A stretch of DNA of 64,000 bases from VXRJ01 sp964636705 (GTDB lineage: Bacteria > Acidobacteriota > Vicinamibacteria > Vicinamibacterales > UBA8438), in assembly GCA_964636705.1 (NCBI GenBank), contig CAZWUJ010000022.1, positions 1-64,000 of the forward strand, written 5' to 3'. Under the pieces are notes generated by a model. The model saw nothing but the letters and a program-made list of their open reading frames with translations. It made no database searches and had not been told where the DNA came from. Of the stretch, positions 31,921 to 39,901 are shown piece after piece. Position 1 is the stretch's first letter; every line of letters starts with the position of its first letter. Position numbers and translations under genes: made by a program.

Positions 31921-33563
31921 CCCGGGTGGCGCGCGTCAAGCTTGTGACGCGCGTCCGACTTGCGCTGGTCACCGGGGCGGCGGCGCTGTTGGCCGTCGCC
32001 GTTCTTCCCGCGCAAGCCGGACAGTCGTCGGCCGACGATGCGGCGCTGGACGCCGCGGTAGAGCGGTTCTGGGCGTCCGCGACCGAAGCGGAGTTCGCCG
32101 CGGCGTCTTCCGAAATACTTGCGCTCGATCCCGACATCCAGTCCGTCTGGCGCCGGTTGCGCGCCGGGCGTGCCTACCGGGATGACGTCCCGACCGGCCG
32201 GCAGTTGCTGACCCGCGCAAACCGCGACGGGGTCGAGCATCCCTACGTCGTTCTCGTGCCGGACAGTTACGACCCGGCCGTCCGCTACCCGCTCGTCGTC
32301 TACCTGCATGGCGGTGTCGCGCGTCCGAAACGGGACGACGGGAGCTGGTGGCGGCGGGAGGAGCGCTTTGCGCGCGAGGACGCGATCGTCGTCGCGCCGC
32401 TCTCGTGGTCGGAGTCGCTCTGGTGGCAGCAGAGTCAAACAGAGAACCTGGCCGGGGTGCTGAACGACCTCAAGCGGACGTACAACGTCGACGAGAACCG
32501 GGTCCACATGATCGGCATCTCCGACGGCGCCACGGGCGGCTACTACCAGGCGATGACCGCCACCACACCCTGGGCCGGATTCATCCTGCTGATAGGCCAT
32601 CCGGTCGTGCTCGCCAATGCCTCGACCGGCGTGGACACCGACATGCACGCCACGAACCTGCGCAACAAGCCGCTGTTCGTCGTCAACGGGGGACAGGACC
32701 GGCTCTATCCGGCGGCGACGGTCGTGCCGTTCATGCGGCTCTTCCAGGAAGCGGGCGTCTTTCTCGATTTCCGCGCCAAGCCGGAGGCCGGCCACAACAC
32801 GGAGTGGTGGGACGAAGAGGCCGAGCCGATGGCCGCGTTCATGGCCGACCAGGCGCGCCGCCCGTTGCCGCCGCGGGTCTCGTGGGAGACCGGCCGCACG
32901 GATCGGTTCAATCGCGCTCACTGGCTGGTGATTGACGAGCTGGGCTCGGTAGAGGGGGAGCCGGATCTCGATCCGTACAACACGATCCTCGATCCGAACC
33001 AGGGGGTGCAGCTCGGCATCAACATGATCGGCGAGTTGCAGGACGGCACCGGCCTGCGCGTCCTGGAAGTGGGGGCGGATTCCATCGCCTCGGCCGCCGG
33101 CATGGTCGACGACGACACCATCGTCGCCGTCGACGGCCAGTTGAACCCGTCGGTGGACGACCTGAAGGAGGCGCTCATCGGCTTTGCGCCGGGGCAGCGG
33201 ATTCCGCTGGTAATAGAGCGATCCGGCGAGCGTATGGACGCTACGCTGGTCTATCCGGCGGATGCCGCGCCGCAGGGGCGTCAGGCGTTCCCGAGAGCTA
33301 GCGCGGCGGGGCGCGTGGAGCTCGATCAGCGGGGCAACCGCGTCAATGCCTACACGCGTGGCGTCCGCCGGTTCACTCTGTTGCTGTCACCGGAGCAGTT
33401 CGATTTCACGCAGCCGGTCACGGTCAGCGTCAACGGCGTCACCGTGTTCGAGGGAATGGTCGAGCCGGATGTGGAGGCGCTGCTGCGCTGGGCCGCCGTC
33501 GATCAGGATCGGACGGCGATGTTCGGCGCGGAACTGTCGATCGAAGTGCCGCCGGCACCGTAG
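31917..33563 (+). CDS. Esterase-like alpha/beta hydrolase fused to a PDZ domain
   Basis: This 548-residue secreted protein has a signal peptide to about residue 35 (PAQAG). A helical spacer is followed by a hydrolase domain with LVVYLHGGVARP, a nucleophile elbow HMIGISDGATGGYY (GxSxG), NGGQDRLYPA and KPEAGHNTEWW (acid and His). A PDZ domain follows at about 370-450 (GVQLGINMIGELQDGTGLRV, DTIVAVDGQLNPSVDDLKEA), then a small beta domain. A PDZ module on a hydrolase is unusual and may target the enzyme to peptide tails. The start is a GTG overlapping the upstream stop. Confidence 0.85.
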   Translation: MTRVARVKLVTRVRLALVTGAAALLAVAVLPAQAGQSSADDAALDAAVERFWASATEAEFAAASSEILALDPDIQSVWRRLRAGRAYRDDVPTGRQLLTRANRDGVEHPYVVLVPDSYDPAVRYPLVVYLHGGVARPKRDDGSWWRREERFAREDAIVVAPLSWSESLWWQQSQTENLAGVLNDLKRTYNVDENRVHMIGISDGATGGYYQAMTATTPWAGFILLIGHPVVLANASTGVDTDMHATNLRNKPLFVVNGGQDRLYPAATVVPFMRLFQEAGVFLDFRAKPEAGHNTEWWDEEAEPMAAFMADQARRPLPPRVSWETGRTDRFNRAHWLVIDELGSVEGEPDLDPYNTILDPNQGVQLGINMIGELQDGTGLRVLEVGADSIASAAGMVDDDTIVAVDGQLNPSVDDLKEALIGFAPGQRIPLVIERSGERMDATLVYPADAAPQGRQAFPRASAAGRVELDQRGNRVNAYTRGVRRFTLLLSPEQFDFTQPVTVSVNGVTVFEGMVEPDVEALLRWAAVDQDRTAMFGAELSIEVPPAP

Positions 33564-33592
33564 CCCGGGAGCCTTCGACCACCGGATCCCGG

Positions 33593-33931
33593 ATGTCGGA
33601 TCTCCGGAAAATCTACGTCGCCGATGATCAGGGTGACGCCCACCTGCTGCGCGGCCTTCTCGAGCGGGAGGGAATCGACGTCGTCATCCGCGGCGCCGAC
33701 TTCGTGCCGTTGCAGGGTGGATCACTCTTCGGCATGGAGACCCGCCCTTCGCTCTGGGTGCTTGCCGACGACGCGGTTCTGTATGCCCGCGCCGTCGAAA
33801 TCGCCGAGGAGTACGCCGCCTCCAAAGGAGTCCCCGTCAATGCGGAAGGGGAGATGTGGCGGTGCCGCCGGTGCGGTGAAACGATAGAAGCACAGTTCAC
33901 CGCCTGCTGGAGCTGCGGCACGGAACGCTAG
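33593..33931 (+). CDS. DUF2007 protein with C-terminal zinc ribbon
   Basis: This 112-residue cytoplasmic protein has a DUF2007 'putative signal-transducing' domain (KIYVADDQGDAHLLRGLLER, then LFGMETRPSLWVLADD) and a zinc ribbon with CRRCGETIEAQFTACWSCG (CxxC...CxxC) at the end. It follows the hydrolase pair by 29 bp. Function unknown in general. Confidence 0.85.
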   Translation: MSDLRKIYVADDQGDAHLLRGLLEREGIDVVIRGADFVPLQGGSLFGMETRPSLWVLADDAVLYARAVEIAEEYAASKGVPVNAEGEMWRCRRCGETIEAQFTACWSCGTER

Positions 33932-33956
33932 CGGCCTGCGCCGGCCTCCCCGGTGC

Positions 33957-33974
33957 GCCGGCCTCCAGGCCGGC
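33957..33974. repeat. Dispersed palindrome, copy C
   Basis: gccggcctccaggccggc preceded by ggtgc: 8-bp stem, CC turn. Same family as 12028, 12107, 35870, 38393 and 47219. Confidence 0.85.
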
Positions 33975-34007
33975 AAAACAACGATGCGCCGTGCCCGGTT
34001 CCCGGCC

Positions 34008-34982
34008 TCAGCCGGTCGGAATCGACACCATTCCGAGCGCGATGCCGGCGCCTATGCCAGCCGCATAGAGCGTATAGAGGGCGAGCAGCACGATTCCCGC
34101 CGGCCGCCGGACGACGCGGTACTTCAGCACTACGGTGATCACCGTCAGGAAGAACACCGCCATCCAGGGAAAGCCGTAGCGCTGGCTGAAGAGATCGAGG
34201 TTGAGTGGTTCGATCGCGCCGGAGAGACCGACAATGAGGAAGAGGTTCAGGACGTTCGCGCCGATGATGTTGCCGAGCGACAGGTCGGGCACGCCCTTCC
34301 GCGCCGCCGTCACGCCGGTGACCAGCTCCGGCACCGAGGTCCCTATCGCGATCACGGTGAAGCCGATGACCGACGACGGAATGCCTGCGGCCAGTGCAAG
34401 GTTCTGCCCCGAGGTCACGAGGAAGTAGCTGCCGGCGAGAACGCAGCCGCCGCCGATGGTGAACCAGCCGACGGCCCCGGCCAGACCCGCCCGGTCTTCG
34501 GCCGTCGCTTCCGGCGCCCCGCTGTTTCCCTGCGACCGGAGGATGCCGAACAGGTCCCAGCCGAGATAGGCGAAGGCGCCGGCCAGCAACAGGCCGCCGA
34601 AGATCCGTTCCATCGACAGGTCCCAGGAGAAGGCGATCACCAGCAGTCCGCCCGCCACCATCCAGGCCGCTCGCCGGATGAAGTCGGACCGGTCGACGTC
34701 GACCGGCATGATCAGCGCCACCGCGCCGACAATCAGTCCGACGTTGCAGATGCAGGAGCCGACCGCGTTCCCGAGCGCCATTCCCGGATCGCCGCGCAGC
34801 GCGGCGGTAGCCGACACCACCAGCTCGGGGGCGGTCGTCGCCAGGCTCACGAGCGTGCCGCCGATGACGATCCGCGGAATCCTGAGCGCCTTCCCGATCT
34901 TGATGCTCGAATCGACGAAGAGATCCCCACCCTTGGCGACCAGCGCAAACCCGACGGCGATGAGCAGGAGATCAATCAGCAC
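34008..34982 (-). CDS. Calcium/sodium antiporter (CaCA, YrbG-like)
   Basis: This 324-residue inner-membrane exchanger has ten hydrophobic helices and two inverted alpha repeats: GGTLVSLATTAPELVVS and GFTVIAIGTSVPELVTG, each followed by a GN(A/I)(V/I)G motif (GNAVGSCICN, GNIIGANVLNL). I place the start at GTG 34982, 10 bp after the stop of the NicO gene, because the helix begins directly there; a TTG at 35033 would add 17 residues overlapping that gene. Ion is probably Ca2+ or another cation against Na+/H+. Confidence 0.9.
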   Translation of the reverse strand: MLIDLLLIAVGFALVAKGGDLFVDSSIKIGKALRIPRIVIGGTLVSLATTAPELVVSATAALRGDPGMALGNAVGSCICNVGLIVGAVALIMPVDVDRSDFIRRAAWMVAGGLLVIAFSWDLSMERIFGGLLLAGAFAYLGWDLFGILRSQGNSGAPEATAEDRAGLAGAVGWFTIGGGCVLAGSYFLVTSGQNLALAAGIPSSVIGFTVIAIGTSVPELVTGVTAARKGVPDLSLGNIIGANVLNLFLIVGLSGAIEPLNLDLFSQRYGFPWMAVFFLTVITVVLKYRVVRRPAGIVLLALYTLYAAGIGAGIALGMVSIPTG

Positions 34983-34992
34983 GGAACTGAAT

Positions 34993-35679
34993 TCAGATGC
35001 CGAGCACCAGAACCGCGGCCCCGCTAGCGGCAACCATCAGGCCGGCGACCACGTCGGCATGGCGCTGAAGCAGGCCAATCCCGCCTCGCCCCGGTCCGCT
35101 GACTGCTGCCGCAGCAAACCAACGGACGCCGGTGTAGCCCGCCGCCACCGCGGCCAGCATCACGGCCACCGTGAGCAGGCCGAACACCGCCACGACGGCC
35201 ACCAGCGCTACCCAGTCGCCCGCGATCCCGGGAACCACCATCAACGGGATCAGCGGCTCGCACGGTCCGAGGAGGAACAGGACAAACAGGGCGCCCGGCG
35301 TAACGCGGCCGTCCGCGCTGGCGTGCCGGTGAGCACCGTGCACGCCCCGGAAGCGACGCCAGACGGCCCATGCCGCATAGGCCAGGCCGAAACCGATCAG
35401 CAGCGCCGCGGCCAGCTCGCCGCGCGCTGACTCGATCCACAGCAGGCGGTCGGTCGCGACACCCAGGCCGACGCCGAACGTGCCGATGACGACCGAAGAA
35501 GCGACATGTCCCGCGCCGCACAGCGCGGTCACCGCGAGGGTCCGGCCGAGCGTCCACCCCCGGGCGCGGGCAAGCGCGACGAACGGGAGCGAGTGATCGA
35601 TGCCGAGCAACGTGTGGAGAATCGCCAGCGACGCGGCAGTGCCGAGCAGCAGGGTCGTGGTCTGAATCGGTTCGGGCAT
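34993..35679 (-). CDS. NicO/UreH-type nickel-cobalt (or related) transporter
   Basis: This 228-residue protein has six hydrophobic helices. LHTLLGIDHSLPFVALARA supplies the Hx5DH metal signature (His22, Asp28, His29), and ALCGAGHVASSVVIG the GHxxSS motif of NicO/UreH-like transporters. FLLGPCEPLIPLMVV is the second half-repeat. A His-rich cytoplasmic loop (GVHGAHRHASADG) is consistent with a divalent metal. It is divergent from larE with 73 bp between the starts, which suggests nickel as substrate because LarE makes a nickel cofactor. A sulfite-exporter-like role cannot be excluded. Confidence 0.78.
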   Translation of the reverse strand: MPEPIQTTTLLLGTAASLAILHTLLGIDHSLPFVALARARGWTLGRTLAVTALCGAGHVASSVVIGTFGVGLGVATDRLLWIESARGELAAALLIGFGLAYAAWAVWRRFRGVHGAHRHASADGRVTPGALFVLFLLGPCEPLIPLMVVPGIAGDWVALVAVVAVFGLLTVAVMLAAVAAGYTGVRWFAAAAVSGPGRGGIGLLQRHADVVAGLMVAASGAAVLVLGI

Positions 35680-35740
35680 GATGCAGTGAGAAGACGTGCG
35701 GTGGAGTGTCGGCCCGGGGGCCGCCGCAAACGTGAAACGC

Positions 35741-35746
35741 TACACT
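35741..35746 (+). promoter_or_regulatory. -10 box in front of larE, leaderless start
   Basis: TACACT lies 7 bases before the GTG at 35753, which would then be the first transcribed codon. The following bases (tacactattttcgtgtc) resemble those at 26213 (tacactgttctcgtgtc). Confidence 0.35.
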
Positions 35747-35752
35747 ATTTTC

Positions 35753-36703
35753 GTGTCGCCGGCTGACATCCCGCTAACCGGTAGCGCCGGTCCCGCCACC
35801 GGTCAGACCGCGAGTGCGGGGCCGGATCGGTGCGCCGGTCATACGGCCAGCGCAGGTGTCGGTCGGTGCGCCGGTTTCCAGACCGGCACCCTCGAAGACC
35901 GCATTGCCAAGCTCCGGCTGCTTCTGCGCGAGTTGGACAGTGCAGTCGTCTGCTTCTCCGGCGGCGTCGACTCCGGCTACCTGCTCGCCGAGGCGGTCGG
36001 CGTGCTGGGTGATCGGGCGGTCGCGCTTACCGCGGTTTCCCCCAGTCTTGCGCCGGAGGAAGGCGTCGCCGCCGGCGAGCTGGCCCAGCAGCTTGGCGCG
36101 CGCCACCTGCTGCTCGAAACGGCGGAGGTGGACGATCCGCGCTATGCGGCCAATCCGGTGAATCGCTGCTATTTCTGCAAGACCGAGGTGTACGGCCGCG
36201 CGGTGGAGGAAGCCGCGCGCCTGGGCATTCCCCATGTCATCGATGGGTTCAACGTCGACGACCGGGGCGATGTCCGCCCGGGACGTCGTGCCGCGCAGGA
36301 GCTGGGTGTCCGTTCCCCGCTCGACGAGACCGGTTTCACGAAAGCGGACATTCGCGAAGCGGCGCGCCGGATCGGGCTCCCGGTGTGGGACAAGCCGGCC
36401 CTCGCCTGCCTGTCGAGCCGCTTTCCGTACGGGACCGAGATAACGCCCGAGCGCCTGTCACAGGTCGCCGACTGCGAACGCGTGCTGCGCGAGCACGGGT
36501 TCCGCGTCTGCCGGGTGCGGTACTTCGGCGAGCTGGCGCGCGTCGAGGTTGCGCCGCAAGAAGTGGCGCGGCTGATCGGCGACCCCGCTCTGATGCGTGA
36601 AGTCATAGCGAAGTTCCGCATGACGGGGTTCGCGCGGGTAGAAATCGATCCCGACGGCTACCGTTCCGGCGCGATGAACGAGCTGTTGCAGGTGGCTCGC
36701 TAG
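35753..36703 (+). CDS. larE: ATP-dependent sacrificial sulfur transferase LarE
   Basis: LarE supplies the sulfurs of the nickel-pincer nucleotide cofactor of lactate racemase and related epimerases. Features are the PP-loop VVCFSGGVDSGYLLAE (SGGVDS 69-74), the conserved NPVNRCYFCKTEVYG (134-148), and ALACLSSRFPYGTEIT with Cys219, where the sacrificial or Fe-S cysteine is expected. About 316 residues from the GTG; the LarE core begins near TLEDRIAKL (residue 46). The 45 residues before it are encoded largely by palindromic repeats and may be untranslated; a later start cannot be excluded. larB/larC are not in the window. Divergent NicO gene suggests nickel supply. Confidence 0.88.
   Translation: MSPADIPLTGSAGPATGQTASAGPDRCAGHTASAGVGRCAGFQTGTLEDRIAKLRLLLRELDSAVVCFSGGVDSGYLLAEAVGVLGDRAVALTAVSPSLAPEEGVAAGELAQQLGARHLLLETAEVDDPRYAANPVNRCYFCKTEVYGRAVEEAARLGIPHVIDGFNVDDRGDVRPGRRAAQELGVRSPLDETGFTKADIREAARRIGLPVWDKPALACLSSRFPYGTEITPERLSQVADCERVLREHGFRVCRVRYFGELARVEVAPQEVARLIGDPALMREVIAKFRMTGFARVEIDPDGYRSGAMNELLQVAR
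35870..35887. repeat. Dispersed palindrome, copy D, inside the 5' part of larE
   Basis: gccggtttccagaccggc preceded by ggtgc. The stem keeps pairing by compensatory changes (T-A and T-G instead of C-G). A degenerate copy precedes it at 35832-35850. Confidence 0.8.
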
Positions 36704-36759
36704 CCCGACCCTCGTCGCCTGCGGCTCCGATGGCCGCCCAACCAGGCCTATCTAGCAGC

Positions 36760-36778
36760 CTGCACCGTTCCACGGCGC
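36760..36778. repeat. 19-bp dispersed repeat, copy 1
   Basis: ctgcaccgttccacggcgc in the intergenic space after larE; an identical copy lies at 58990-59008 after the SDR remnant. Both follow a tctagc motif within a few bases. Nothing else is seen in 36704-36832. Confidence 0.75.
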
Positions 36779-36832
36779 AGCCGGCTGGCCCGACCCTCGC
36801 CTCCTCCCTCGCTGCGCTCGGAACGCGCCGCG

Positions 36833-38449
36833 TTAGAGTGCGCCGACCGCCTGGAACATCTCTCCGACGGGAACGATGCGCGTGCGTTCCGCCGTGAACG
36901 GGAGCTCGTAGACCTCGATCTCGGCGTCCTCGGCGCGGATCGCCTCGGTCACGTCGGCGTTGTAGGTCGGAGGCGAGGGCGTGTTCGCGAGTAGCGCGTC
37001 ACGGAACGCCTCAGCGTCGCGCGTGACGACGGCGACGGCCAGATTGTCCGCCTGGAGGTGGCGGCGGATGGCGCCGTTGACATCGTCGAGAGTCAGCGCC
37101 GGAAGGCGCGTGGCGATCTCCTCGATGAAGTCGCCGGTGCCGTAGGCGGCAGAATCCATGAGGTAGCCGAGCCGCCGGCTGGTGGTCTGCACATAGAGGC
37201 GCGAGTAGTTCAAGAGGAACTCGCGCGTTGCCTCGAAGTCCTCCTGGCTCAACCCCTCGTCCACCAGGCGGCGCAGTTCGCGAACCGCCTGGCGTAGCGC
37301 GAAGTGCGCGTTGTGGTGTGGTACCGGGCGGATCCAGATGCTGAAGAACTGGCGGGTGCGCGGGATGTTCGGGACCGGCAGGCGCGAGCCGCCGTCCTGA
37401 ATGAAGTTCTCGATGTAGGAATAGTCCCCGTAGTTCAGCCCGCGCGCGCCGCGCATCACGTTCATGAGCAGGCCGTTGAACGTCCGGTGCTCGCCGAAGT
37501 ACGAGTTCGCCACCATCAGCGGGAAGAAGTCGTCGTCGGAGCGCGTGATGTCGATCGGGAAGCCGATCGAGATGGCAGTGGCGATGGCTTCCTTCTCGAC
37601 GATGAGCAGCTCGTAGCCGTCCGGCCCGGCGGGCGCGGGGAGGGCGGCGCGAGCACCGCTTCCCGCCGGGAGAGCGTCGAGGATTTCTGTTTCGATCCGA
37701 TCGACCAGCCCCTCGGGATAGCCGCCGCCGATGCCGACAAGCGCCCGGTCGCGCGTGTAGTGCGAGGCATGGAAGGCGCGAACGTCGTCGAGGGTGAGCG
37801 ACCCGAGCCCTTCCTCGGTGCCGATGGACGGCGCCTCGTAGGGATGTCCCGCGTGCAGCCGGACGTTGAGTGCCTGCTTGCCCAGCTCCTCGTCGTCGCT
37901 GCCGCGGAGGCCGGCGGTCACGCTGTTCACGAGAAAATCACGGTTCCGGGCGAAATCCGACTGATCGAAGCGGGGCGCCGTCACGAGGTCGCGCACTATC
38001 GCGAAGAACGGCTCCAGGTGGTCGACATGCACTTCGCCGACGAGCACTGTCATCTCCTTGTCGGACTGCGCGCGGATCGCCGCGGACCAGGGGTAGAGGG
38101 CCTCTGTGATTTCCTCGAAGGTCATCGACGAGGTGCCGCCCCGGCCGATCATGAGCGCGGTAAGGGCGTTCAGGCCGTTCTTGCCGGGAGGATCGTCGAC
38201 CGAGCCGGTCCGGAAGCCGATCCGGAACGTGACAAGCGGCGAATTCGCCGCCGGCAACTCGACGATGCCCGGTTGGCCGTCGCTCGCGCCGCTGTTGCCG
38301 CTGCCCAGGTCCGATGGGCCGCAGGCGGCGAGGGTGACGGTGAGGAGGAGGGTGGCTGCGGTCAGGAGGGCGGGGCGCCAATGTAGGGATTGCCGGCCTG
38401 GAGGCCGGCGCACCGGCCGGCGCACCGGCCGGCGAGCCAAGAACGTCAT
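36833..38449 (-). CDS. M16-family protein, non-catalytic partner, lipoprotein
   Basis: The 538-residue protein has the M16 peptidase fold, with LVTFRIGFRTGSVDDPPGKNGL where catalytic members carry HxxEH, so the zinc site is absent. A lipobox (LLTVTLAACGPS, Cys about 43) predicts an envelope lipoprotein. C-terminal M16 segments include TFNGLLMNVMRGARGLNYGDY and RRLGYLMDSAAYGTGDF. It overlaps the catalytic M16 gene by 4 bp, the usual arrangement for an M16 heterodimer. The first 20 residues (RRPVRRPVRRPPGRQ) come from a palindromic repeat at the 5' end and are probably not conserved. Confidence 0.88.
   Translation of the reverse strand: MTFLARRPVRRPVRRPPGRQSLHWRPALLTAATLLLTVTLAACGPSDLGSGNSGASDGQPGIVELPAANSPLVTFRIGFRTGSVDDPPGKNGLNALTALMIGRGGTSSMTFEEITEALYPWSAAIRAQSDKEMTVLVGEVHVDHLEPFFAIVRDLVTAPRFDQSDFARNRDFLVNSVTAGLRGSDDEELGKQALNVRLHAGHPYEAPSIGTEEGLGSLTLDDVRAFHASHYTRDRALVGIGGGYPEGLVDRIETEILDALPAGSGARAALPAPAGPDGYELLIVEKEAIATAISIGFPIDITRSDDDFFPLMVANSYFGEHRTFNGLLMNVMRGARGLNYGDYSYIENFIQDGGSRLPVPNIPRTRQFFSIWIRPVPHHNAHFALRQAVRELRRLVDEGLSQEDFEATREFLLNYSRLYVQTTSRRLGYLMDSAAYGTGDFIEEIATRLPALTLDDVNGAIRRHLQADNLAVAVVTRDAEAFRDALLANTPSPPTYNADVTEAIRAEDAEIEVYELPFTAERTRIVPVGEMFQAVGAL
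38393..38410. repeat. Dispersed palindrome, copy E, within the 5' end of an M16 gene
   Basis: gccggcctggaggccggc followed by gcaccggccggcgcaccggccggcg, a short run of gcaccggccgg units. It is translated as the Arg/Pro-rich N-terminus of the M16 lipoprotein. Confidence 0.85.
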
Positions 38450-39861
38450 TGCCGTTCCTCCTGCGTCATGATGACCACCGTGCGGTTTGTCGGTGCGAAG
38501 TACTGCGTCGCCACCTGCTGCACGTCCTCGGCCGTCACTGCGTCGTAGAGCTGGTAGACCCGGTTGACGGTCTGCGGATCCTCCGTCAATTGCAGGTAGT
38601 GGCCCAGCGTCCGCGCGATGTCGCCGGGGTTGTTGAGCCCCATCGCAAAGCCGTAGCGCATGTGCGACTTGGTCGCCGCGAGCACGTCCGCGTCGACCGG
38701 CTCGGTCTTCATCCGCTCGATCTCGGCGATGATCGCGTCGCGGACGTAGTCGATCCGCTCCGGGTCGGTGATCCGCGCGATGATCGTGAAGAGCGGCGGG
38801 TCACGGCTGTCGAGCGCGCTCCCCTGAACCACATCGACGACCTGTTCCTCCAGATAGAGCTTCCGGAAGAGCGGCGAAGTCTCCGAGAAGAGCAGCTGCG
38901 ACAGCACGTCGAGGGCCGGCATGTCGATCTGCTGGTCCGAGAAGGCGGGCGCGTGGTAACCCATCATCAGCCATGGCAGCGTCGGGTTGGGCCAGGTAAT
39001 CCGGTCCTCGCGCGCCTCGGTCTGCGGCGGCTCCTGCGGAATCTCCGGCACGAAGCTCCCTCGCTCCCAGCCGCCGTAGTACTGGCGCACGAGCCGCTCG
39101 AGCTCCGCCGTGTCCACGTCCCCCACGACGACGATGATGCAGTGTTCCGGCCGGTAGTACCGGTCGTAGAACTGCAGGCTGTAGTCGTAGTGGTTCGGCA
39201 TGTTCCGGATGTCCTCCAGCAGGCCGATGGTCGTGTGCTTGTAGGGATGCGTCGTATAGGCGAGGTCGACCAGCCGCTCCCGCAGCAGCGAAACCGGGTT
39301 GGAGAAGTTCAGGTTGTACTCGCCCAGGATGGCCCCGGCCTCGGTCCGGAAGTCCTCGTCCGTGTAGCGGAGGTTCATGAACCGGTCCGACTCGAGGTCA
39401 ATGATCGTCTCCAGCGCATCGGCCGCGGCAACGTAGTGATAAGCCGTCCAGTCGCTGGTCGTGAAGGCGTTCGAGTCGGCGCCCATCACCTTGACCGCCT
39501 CGTTGTAGGCATCGGTGGGGTACTTTTCCGTCCCACGGAACATCATGTGCTCGAAGAAGTGGGCGTAGCCGGAAAAGCCCGGTTCCACTTCGTTCCGCGA
39601 CCCGGTCCGGACGACCGTGTAATAGGCGATGACGCTGGGGCTGTCGTAGTCCACGGCCACCACCTTCAGGCCGTTCTCCAGCTCGAAGGTGGTCACCGGG
39701 AACGGAAAGACGTCCCCGCGATCCTGTGCGGTGGCCGAGGTCGCCAAGAGGCCGGCCGCCACCGCGACGGCCGCCGTCGCCGCGGCAAGCGCTCCCGCAC
39801 GCCTCCGCGCGAACCTGCGTCCCACGCCCTCCCGGAGCTGCACTCTCCGCCTCCTCTCCAT
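38446..39861 (-). CDS. M16 zinc metallopeptidase, catalytic
   Basis: This 471-residue exported protein has a signal peptide ending ATSATAQ, then GYAHFFEHMMFRGTEKYP with the inverted zinc motif HxxEH (HFFEH), and the third ligand glutamate in FRTEAGAILGEYNLNF. A C-terminal M16 domain follows (VVGDVDTAELERLVRQYYGG). ATG 39861 is chosen because AAGGAG lies six bases upstream; a GTG at 39888 would add nine residues. It works with the overlapping inactive M16 lipoprotein, as in PqqF/Ymx-type heterodimers. Confidence 0.92.
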   Translation of the reverse strand: MERRRRVQLREGVGRRFARRRAGALAAATAAVAVAAGLLATSATAQDRGDVFPFPVTTFELENGLKVVAVDYDSPSVIAYYTVVRTGSRNEVEPGFSGYAHFFEHMMFRGTEKYPTDAYNEAVKVMGADSNAFTTSDWTAYHYVAAADALETIIDLESDRFMNLRYTDEDFRTEAGAILGEYNLNFSNPVSLLRERLVDLAYTTHPYKHTTIGLLEDIRNMPNHYDYSLQFYDRYYRPEHCIIVVVGDVDTAELERLVRQYYGGWERGSFVPEIPQEPPQTEAREDRITWPNPTLPWLMMGYHAPAFSDQQIDMPALDVLSQLLFSETSPLFRKLYLEEQVVDVVQGSALDSRDPPLFTIIARITDPERIDYVRDAIIAEIERMKTEPVDADVLAATKSHMRYGFAMGLNNPGDIARTLGHYLQLTEDPQTVNRVYQLYDAVTAEDVQQVATQYFAPTNRTVVIMTQEERQ

Positions 39862-39901
39862 CACCTGCTCCTTCCGTGTGCGCGGCACGGGCCGTGATGC
39901 G

